From Candidatus Saccharimonadales bacterium (GTDB lineage Bacteria; Patescibacteriota; Saccharimonadia; Saccharimonadales; UBA4665): a DNA stretch of 7,520 nucleotides. Shown in pieces: positions 1 to 5,415 of this stretch (its first letter is position 1; each line of letters starts with the position of its first letter). The notes under the pieces were generated by a model. The model did not search any database. It saw only the letters and a program-made list of their open reading frames with translations, and had not been told where the DNA came from. The stretch lies in NCBI GenBank assembly GCA_025450135.1, contig JANWHZ010000020.1, positions 1 through 7,520 of the forward strand. The letters run 5' to 3'. The position numbers were made by a program, and so were the translations under genes.

Positions 1-77
1 AGAACAGAAGCTACCGCGCAGCGCAGAGCATTAGGATAAGTAGAATGAGGGAAGCCCTGGTTGTATACTGTTGAGTA
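1..77 (+). other. Leader region upstream of the first gene; possible end of an upstream gene
   Basis: No complete gene fits here. Reading from base 1 gives a 12-residue hydrophilic stretch (RTEATAQRRALG) ending at TAA 37-39, which could be the tail of an upstream protein, but it is too short to identify. A second frame stays open from base 3 to TGA 72-74. A short 4-bp hairpin (AGGG 48-51 with CCCT 55-58) has no T-tract and is not a credible terminator. The -10-like element in this stretch is listed separately. Confidence 0.3.
41..69 (+). promoter_or_regulatory. Candidate promoter for the small protein / ATPase pair
   Basis: TATACT at 64-69 matches the -10 consensus at 5 of 6 positions. Seventeen bases upstream, TAGAAT (41-46) matches the -35 consensus TTGACA at only 3 of 6. 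Transcription would be expected to begin about 76-78, at or next to the ATG at 78, giving a message with almost no 5' leader. That fits the absence of a Shine-Dalgarno sequence before this start. The weak -35 keeps confidence modest; the pair could instead be transcribed from further upstream. Confidence 0.45.
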
Positions 78-377
78 ATGGAACCACAGCGTGACAATAC
101 TAACTTAGGTATGCCCACACCGCTCCCGTCGGCACCAAGTCTGCCCCCCGCCAGTTCGGGAGTAGCACAGTATCCGCTGCCATCCAATACTGCAACCTCA
201 GGAGCGCCTGTAGCTGCTGAAGATAGTGACATGATAGAGCAAGAGTGGGTAGCTGCCGTTAAAAGAACTCTAGAGCAGTATAAGAATGATCCGTACTCTC
301 TCAGTCGAGCAATGACGGCTTTAAGACAAGATTATTTACAAAAAAGATATGGCAGAACCGTTGAGGCGGCAAAGTAA
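78..377 (+). CDS. Small proline-rich hypothetical protein preceding a TraG/HerA-like ATPase
   Basis: A 99-residue protein of unknown function. Residues 1-50 are rich in Pro, Ser and Ala and are probably disordered. Residues 51-99 form a compact charged module likely to be helical, with Trp57, an NDPY turn at 70-73 and a basic DYLQKRYG stretch at 85-92. There is no signal peptide or membrane segment, so it should be cytoplasmic. ATG 78 is the only full-length start, because an in-frame TGA lies at 72-74; internal ATG codons at 111 and 231 would remove part or all of the proline-rich front. It lacks a Shine-Dalgarno sequence. Its stop lies 5 bases before the ATPase start, so the two are probably co-translated and may act together. 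I recall similar short proteins (Pro-rich front, EW...DPY...KRY tail) in Patescibacteria genomes, but that is memory, not a search result. A role as adaptor or accessory subunit of the ATPase is inferred from position only. Confidence 0.75.
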   Translation: MEPQRDNTNLGMPTPLPSAPSLPPASSGVAQYPLPSNTATSGAPVAAEDSDMIEQEWVAAVKRTLEQYKNDPYSLSRAMTALRQDYLQKRYGRTVEAAK

Positions 378-382
378 AAGAT

Positions 383-3340
383 ATGGCATTTCTTGTGTTC
401 GTTGTAATCGTACTAGCTCTAGCTGTTATTGCTGCACCAATTGTATGGTGGTATGTGAGCCGTGCCATACAAGAAAAGAAAAACTATGAACGCTCGTTAA
501 AGCTTGTCCCGTTGCTGATTCATTTGCCGCCAATGAGTGAAGACATTGAGGGCAATGGGCGTGACACTCGTGATATTGTCGACGAAAATATCTCAAAAGC
601 ACAAGTTATTTACAACATAATAGCTAGCACGATCCAGAAGGGCTTCAAGAGCCAGATCTATGGGCAACGTCATTTTGCATTCGAAATCATTGGGAGCCAA
701 GGCCTCGTATACTTCTACGCGATGGTGCCAATGGCGCTTCTAAGTGTTGTAAAACAGGCGATTATTAGTGCATACCCGACGGCACAAACCGAGGAAGTGA
801 GCGAACATAATATATTTAATCCTGTTGGCAGACTAACCGGGGTCGCGGGTGGTGAGTTTACGCTTAAGAAGCCATTTGGTTATCCTATAGCTACCTACCA
901 AGAGACTAAGCGCGACGCTATGCAGTCGTTGCTTAATTCATTGTCCTTAATGGAGAAGGAGGACGGCGCTGCTATTCAAATGTTGCTTAGACCAGCACGA
1001 CCGAACTGGCAGCATGATGCCAATCAGCTTGCTCAGAACGTTAGAAAAGGTAAGAAGAATAAGTCAGTTTTACAACATGCAGTTGACTGGGGGAGGCTTC
1101 TTGTAACGTCTTTTGCAAATCCGCCAGACGCTTCTGGCAATAAGGACAAGCCGGAGCTGTCTAACTTGGAGCAGTCGGTCTTGGATGCAGTTGACGACAA
1201 GACACGTTATCAAGGCTATGAAGTATTATTGCGGGTCGTAGTTTCCACCAACGTGTCGCAGCGTGCACAAGCGCTGCTCTCAAACGTGGTGGCTGCCTTT
1301 TCGTTGTTTGATGCGCCGGGCAGAAATGGTTTTAAATTTGTGCCAGCTGATGATGCAAGCTCTCTGGTAAATAGCTACCTACTGCGGTTATTCCCACAAC
1401 GAAATCACAAAATGATTCTAAACGCTGTTGAACTATCAACTCTCTTTCATTTTCCTGATCAGCGTAATATCCCAACCTCACAGCTGAGAAGACAAGAATC
1501 AAAGCAAGTAGACGCCCCAAGAAACATGCCGGCTGAGGGTCTGCTTCTCGGCTATAATATCTTCCGAGGAGCCAAAAAGCCTATTCGGCTAGCGATCCAA
1601 GATCGCCAGAGGCATATGTATGTAGTTGGTCAAACAGGCACAGGTAAGTCTACGTTTCTCGAGAACCTGGCCCTACAAGATATGCTTAACGGTAATGGTT
1701 TCGCATTTGTTGATCCCCATGGCGATACGGCTGAGAAGTTGTTGGCTATGGTTCCAAAGGAACGTACCGAAGACGTTATTTATTTTTCACCCGCCGACAT
1801 GTCGCACCCGATGGGCGTCAATATCTTTGAGTATGACACTCCTGATCAGAAGGACTTTCTCATACAGGAAGCCCTGAATATGTTATACAAATTGTATGAT
1901 CCACAACACCAAGGGATCATGGGACCGCGATACGAACACTTATTTAGGAACGCTGCGCTCACAGTCATGGCAGACCCAGCGGGTGGAACATTCATCGATA
2001 TCCCCAAGCTATTCCGTGATCCAAAGTTTGTACAGCAAAAATTGAAGTACGTTACGGACCCAAATGTGCGCGAATTTTGGGAAAAGGAGATGCCACAATC
2101 ACAACGTTCAAATGAATTTGGTGACGTAGTGAGTTGGTTCATTAGTAAATTCGGGGCGTTCTTATCGAACGAAATGATGCGCAATATTATTGGACAAAAT
2201 AAGAGCGCATTTAATTTACGCGACGTAATGGATAACAAAAAAATATTGCTGGTAAACCTTAGCAAAGGTCGAACCGGCGAAATGAACTCGAAACTGCTTG
2301 GTATGTTCTTCGTGATGAAATTTCAAGCAGCGGCTATGAGTCGCGCTAATATACCTGAAGACGAACGTGTGGATTTTGCTCTGTATGTCGATGAGTTCCA
2401 GAACTTCTCAACTGACTCATTTGCAACCATCATGTCCGAAGCAAGGAAGTTCCACTTAAACTTAATCGTAGCCAACCAGTATACAACTCAGCTGACAAGT
2501 GAAGTCCGGGATGCTGTGTTCGGTAATATAGGTACGATCATCAGCTTCCGTGTGGGCCAGAATGACCTTGAATCACTAGCGAAGTATTTTCAGCCGGTAT
2601 TTACTGCTGATGATCTCCTACGGGTACCTAATTACAATACGGTTACTCGCACATTAGTGGGAGGTGTGCCGACGCAGCCCTTCAGTATGGCTACGCTACC
2701 GCCACTGGGTAATCCAAATGAGAAACTCGCAGAGGCCCTAAAGCAACTCTCTGGTGCTAAGTATGGCCGTCCCAAGACGGTTGTTGAGCAAGAGATATTT
2801 GAACGAATGAAGACTCTTGAGCCATCGAAGCCGGCATTTGCAGCTCCGAATGCATCTCGGTCACCATGGAGTTCGCCGCCATCGCCGTATCCCAGCTTCG
2901 GACCTGGGCCTACTCCACCAGCCGCGGGCTCGTCTTTCGCCCCGCCAGCGCCACTAGCACCTGCGAAGGCTGGCACATCATTTCTTGATGAATGGTTGGT
3001 CAAACGACAGCCTAAGGTAGGAACTGCTAGTGCGACGAGCCAGCCATTCGGCGCTACTCAACCACCTGCAAGTAGCTTAGGCAATAGTACTTTCCCCGCT
3101 CCCTCCACAGTTCCTATGTACCCAGACATGAGCTTAAAACCAGAGCATAATATGCCCACGCCTGATAATCTGAATGGCGAAATTAAGCTGCAGCCTAGCT
3201 CGCAAAATATCCCAAGCACCGCAGCTTTTGTCGATGTATCAGACAAACCTGTAGGCGCGCCAGACAATAAGGATACGATATTTATAGATCAAGAGGGTAC
3301 GCTGCATACTGGTCCTCACCAACCTGATAGCACCGTGTAA
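383..3340 (+). CDS. Membrane-anchored HerA/VirD4-TraG-like P-loop ATPase (type IV secretion coupling-protein-like)
   Basis: A 985-residue probable DNA- or protein-translocating ATPase. One hydrophobic helix (residues 3-25) is followed by positive charges, so the bulk should be cytoplasmic. Residues about 45-390 form a soluble pre-ATPase region with alternating strands and helices, including VYFYAMVP near 109-116, of a kind seen at the front of TraG-like ATPases in Patescibacteria. The ATPase core has Walker A GQTGTGKST at 416-424, a FVDPHGD segment shortly after it as in HerA/TraG proteins, NLSKGRTG at 625-632, Walker B ending in Asp670-Glu671 (LYVDEFQNF), and the ANQYTTQL segment near 697-704 with GTIISFRVG after it. 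The tail from about 812 is Pro/Ser/Ala-rich and probably disordered, interrupted by FLDEWLVKR at 867-875. There is no strong Shine-Dalgarno sequence at the ATG (a GAGG at 363-366 is too far), so coupling to the preceding ORF, which ends 5 bases upstream, is likely. The family includes conjugation coupling proteins and HerA-type pumps; no relaxase or channel genes are visible, so the substrate is unknown. Confidence 0.9.
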   Translation: MAFLVFVVIVLALAVIAAPIVWWYVSRAIQEKKNYERSLKLVPLLIHLPPMSEDIEGNGRDTRDIVDENISKAQVIYNIIASTIQKGFKSQIYGQRHFAFEIIGSQGLVYFYAMVPMALLSVVKQAIISAYPTAQTEEVSEHNIFNPVGRLTGVAGGEFTLKKPFGYPIATYQETKRDAMQSLLNSLSLMEKEDGAAIQMLLRPARPNWQHDANQLAQNVRKGKKNKSVLQHAVDWGRLLVTSFANPPDASGNKDKPELSNLEQSVLDAVDDKTRYQGYEVLLRVVVSTNVSQRAQALLSNVVAAFSLFDAPGRNGFKFVPADDASSLVNSYLLRLFPQRNHKMILNAVELSTLFHFPDQRNIPTSQLRRQESKQVDAPRNMPAEGLLLGYNIFRGAKKPIRLAIQDRQRHMYVVGQTGTGKSTFLENLALQDMLNGNGFAFVDPHGDTAEKLLAMVPKERTEDVIYFSPADMSHPMGVNIFEYDTPDQKDFLIQEALNMLYKLYDPQHQGIMGPRYEHLFRNAALTVMADPAGGTFIDIPKLFRDPKFVQQKLKYVTDPNVREFWEKEMPQSQRSNEFGDVVSWFISKFGAFLSNEMMRNIIGQNKSAFNLRDVMDNKKILLVNLSKGRTGEMNSKLLGMFFVMKFQAAAMSRANIPEDERVDFALYVDEFQNFSTDSFATIMSEARKFHLNLIVANQYTTQLTSEVRDAVFGNIGTIISFRVGQNDLESLAKYFQPVFTADDLLRVPNYNTVTRTLVGGVPTQPFSMATLPPLGNPNEKLAEALKQLSGAKYGRPKTVVEQEIFERMKTLEPSKPAFAAPNASRSPWSSPPSPYPSFGPGPTPPAAGSSFAPPAPLAPAKAGTSFLDEWLVKRQPKVGTASATSQPFGATQPPASSLGNSTFPAPSTVPMYPDMSLKPEHNMPTPDNLNGEIKLQPSSQNIPSTAAFVDVSDKPVGAPDNKDTIFIDQEGTLHTGPHQPDSTV

Positions 3341-3358
3341 TACTCTCATTACAGAGAA

Positions 3359-3380
3359 GGCTGAGAGTTGCCTCACAGCC
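3359..3380 (+). repeat. Imperfect inverted repeat over the gyrB -35 region
   Basis: GGCTGAGAG (3359-3367) and CTCACAGCC (3372-3380) pair over nine positions with a single A-A mismatch, around a TTGC loop. The loop and right arm contain the -35 box of the gyrB promoter. As RNA it would form a stable hairpin soon after the ATPase stop codon, but the following bases (CATTATCG) are not a T-tract, so it is a poor intrinsic terminator. As DNA it could be a protein-binding site. The left arm can alternatively pair upstream: ACTCTCA 3342-3348 is complementary to TGAGAGT 3362-3368, so the two structures exclude each other. Confidence 0.5.
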
Positions 3381-3396
3381 CATTATCGAATATAAT
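3368..3396 (+). promoter_or_regulatory. Promoter for gyrB-gyrA
   Basis: TTGCCT (3368-3373, 4 of 6 matches to TTGACA) lies 17 bases before a perfect TATAAT (3391-3396). This is the optimal sigma-70-type spacing and sits in the only sizeable non-coding gap of the window. The predicted start of transcription is near 3403-3404, giving a leader of about 42 bases, A-rich and T-poor, before the GTG of gyrB. Gyrase promoters in several bacteria respond to loss of supercoiling; nothing here proves this one does. The inverted repeat across the -35 box offers a possible point of control. Confidence 0.72.
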
Positions 3397-3431
3397 TAGT
3401 AGTAATAGGTGGGAAAAATAAATCAAATAAT

Positions 3432-3436
3432 GAGGG
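3432..3436 (+). promoter_or_regulatory. gyrB: Shine-Dalgarno sequence for gyrB
   Basis: GAGGG ends 9 bases before the GTG at 3446, a normal spacing, and supports that start. A second AG-rich element, AGGTGGG at 3407-3413, lies too far upstream (over 30 bases) to serve this start. Confidence 0.7.
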
Positions 3437-3445
3437 TAGTGTACT

Positions 3446-5413
3446 GTGGCTAAACAAACAGGGTATGATGCCAACCAGATCCAGGTCCTTGAGGGCCTTG
3501 AGCCAGTGCGTAAGCGCCCAGGCATGTATATTGGTAGCACCGGTCGTGAGGGCCTACATCACTTAATTAAAGAAATTGCTGATAACTCAATAGATGAAGC
3601 AATTGCGGGCTATGCAACTGAAATAAGGGTGACGTTACTAGCTGATGGTGGCTGCCGAGTTGACGATAATGGCCGTGGCATTCCTGTAGATAAGTTGGAA
3701 AAGACCGGTAAAAGTGCGCTTGAGACAGTTCTTACTGTCTTGCACGCAGGCGGTAAGTTTGGCGGGGGAGGTTACAAAGTCTCATCTGGGCTCCATGGTG
3801 TCGGTTCTAGCGTGGTTAATGCACTTTCTATCCGGCTGATTGCTATTGTTAACAAAGACGGCTATACCTGGCGTCAAGAATATGAACTGGGCAAACCCTT
3901 AAGCGAAATTAAGAAAGGCGCTCCGACGGAAGAAACGGGTACCAGCATTACGTTCTACCCCGATCCAACGATATTCAAAGAAACTGTTGATATGGAGTTC
4001 GAATGGGTAGTCGATTATCTTCGTCACCAGTCCTACCTAACAAAAGGCGTGAAGACAAGTGTGCTTGACGAGCGCACCGGGCAAAAGTATGGCTTCTATT
4101 TTGAAGGGGGTATTCAATCTTACGTTCGTCATCTGAATATCGGTCGAGAAACCATCGGTGAGAAGATTTTCTACGTCGAGAAGCAGATAGAGGATGCTCT
4201 AATCGAAGTCGCGCTGCAGTATAACGATGCTTTTAGTGAGACGGTGAAGGCCTTTGCTAATAATGTTTTGACACCCGAAGGCGGGACTCACTTAATTGGT
4301 TTCCGAACAGCTCTTACGCGGGTAATCAACGATTATGCTCGCAAAAATGGTCTGTTGAAAGAAAAAGAAGAGAACTTGACTGGTGATGATGTACGCGAAG
4401 GCTTAACGGCAATTATTTTGGTCAAAATCCCCGACCCGCAGTTTGAGGGTCAGACCAAGAATAAGTTGGGAAATCCTGAAGTCCGAGGCTATGTTGAGAA
4501 GGTGTTTACTGAATACCTCAGCTACTTTTTTGAAGAAAATCCAGCTATTGCACGCGGCATCGTTGGAAAGGCAACGCTTGCTGCTCGTGCTCGCAAGGCC
4601 GCGCGGGCAGCTCGTGAGAATATTATCCGTAAAGGCGTGCTCGATGGTGCAAGTATGCCTGGCAAGCTCGCTGACTGCTCAAGCAAGAACCCTGCAGAAT
4701 CAGAGATATTCCTAGTAGAAGGTGACTCGGCAGGCGGATCAGCTAAAAACGGCCGAGATAGCAAAACGCAAGCCATCTTGCCGCTACGCGGTAAGGTGCT
4801 TAATGTTGAGCGTGCTCGTCTGGATAAGATGCTCGCCAATAATGAGATCCTAAGTCTTATAAAGGCCTTAGGTGTCGGCATAGAAGAATCGTTCGAACTA
4901 GGGGGATTACGTTACGATCGAATCATCATCATGACCGATGCCGATGTCGACGGCTCACATATTAGCACGTTGCTACTGACTTTCTTCTTTAGGTATATGA
5001 AGCCGGTGGTCGACGCAGGACACGTATACCTTGCTAAGCCACCATTGTTTGAGCTAGTGAAATCAGGCCGGAAGTCGAGCGTATTCATCTATGACGAGTC
5101 TGAACTCGATAAGGTGCTTGATGAAGCTATCGAACGCCGTAAGAGAGAGGGTCTCAAAGTGAATGCCGACGAAGAGCGCTTCAAGCAGGCCGGTTTCATC
5201 GAGCAGAAGCGCTACAAAGGCTTAGGCGAGATGGACGCTGAACAACTGTTTGACACTACTATGGACCCTGAGAAGCGAGTGCTCGTGCAAGTAAAGGTTG
5301 AAGACTCTGAGAAGGCGGACGCGATCTTTAATAAGCTCATGGGAACCGAGGTAGAGCTGCGTAAGAACTTCATCCAGACAAATGCGAAATTTGTGAAAGA
5401 TTTGGATATCTAA
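3446..5413 (+). CDS. gyrB: DNA gyrase subunit B
   Basis: The ATPase subunit of DNA gyrase, which with GyrA introduces negative supercoils using ATP. It has 655 residues, close to the compact Gram-positive form and lacking the roughly 170-residue insert of E. coli. The GHKL ATPase domain carries Glu43 and Asn47 (KEIADNSIDEA), DDNGRGIP at 73-80 and the ATP lid GGGGYKVSSGLHGVG ending at Gly120. The transducer lysine is Lys338 in QTKNKL. The TOPRIM domain has Glu425 in EGDSAGGSA and Asp498/Asp500/Asp502 in DADVDGSH, the metal-binding set needed for cleavage. The C-terminal part contains QKRYKGLGEM and ends in NAKFVKDLDI, as is typical. The GTG start is the only in-frame choice (TAG at 3437-3439 just upstream) and gives the expected N-terminus. 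The residue aligned to E. coli Arg136, an aminocoumarin contact, is Lys137. The Asp427 and Arg448 positions match the usual quinolone-region pattern of many bacteria. It lies 2 bases before gyrA, in one transcription unit. Confidence 0.98.
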   Translation: MAKQTGYDANQIQVLEGLEPVRKRPGMYIGSTGREGLHHLIKEIADNSIDEAIAGYATEIRVTLLADGGCRVDDNGRGIPVDKLEKTGKSALETVLTVLHAGGKFGGGGYKVSSGLHGVGSSVVNALSIRLIAIVNKDGYTWRQEYELGKPLSEIKKGAPTEETGTSITFYPDPTIFKETVDMEFEWVVDYLRHQSYLTKGVKTSVLDERTGQKYGFYFEGGIQSYVRHLNIGRETIGEKIFYVEKQIEDALIEVALQYNDAFSETVKAFANNVLTPEGGTHLIGFRTALTRVINDYARKNGLLKEKEENLTGDDVREGLTAIILVKIPDPQFEGQTKNKLGNPEVRGYVEKVFTEYLSYFFEENPAIARGIVGKATLAARARKAARAARENIIRKGVLDGASMPGKLADCSSKNPAESEIFLVEGDSAGGSAKNGRDSKTQAILPLRGKVLNVERARLDKMLANNEILSLIKALGVGIEESFELGGLRYDRIIIMTDADVDGSHISTLLLTFFFRYMKPVVDAGHVYLAKPPLFELVKSGRKSSVFIYDESELDKVLDEAIERRKREGLKVNADEERFKQAGFIEQKRYKGLGEMDAEQLFDTTMDPEKRVLVQVKVEDSEKADAIFNKLMGTEVELRKNFIQTNAKFVKDLDI

Positions 5414-5415
5414 TT

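Noticed and set aside
698..794. Second membrane helix in the ATPase (residues about 106-137)
   Set aside because: The stretch is hydrophobic, but broken by Pro, Lys and polar residues, and looks like a strand followed by an amphipathic helix of a soluble domain.
1846..2265. Open frames on the minus strand inside the ATPase, gyrB and gyrA (for example 1846-2265, 4522-4881, 6432-6794)
   Set aside because: They lie wholly within strongly supported genes, have no recognisable domains, and carry atypical composition expected of antisense shadow frames.
110..3159. Shared TATGCCCAC at 110-118 and 3151-3159, encoding MPT-P in both the small protein and the ATPase tail
   Set aside because: Nine bases in two Pro-rich coding regions with flanks that do not match; chance is sufficient.
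78..3340. An integrative or conjugative element carrying the TraG-like ATPase
   Set aside because: No integrase, relaxase, attachment-site repeats or tRNA boundary is visible, and base composition looks continuous with gyrBA.
3359..3390. Intrinsic terminator after the ATPase gene
   Set aside because: The hairpin is fair, but the downstream bases are mixed (CATTATCGAA) with no T-tract. It is kept as an inverted repeat rather than a terminator.
3430..3453. A seven-codon ORF (MRVVYCG) overlapping the gyrB start, a possible leader peptide
   Set aside because: Its only candidate ribosome site (AGGTG at 3407-3411) is 18 bases away, the GAGGG lies within its own start region, and short ORFs of this size arise often by chance.
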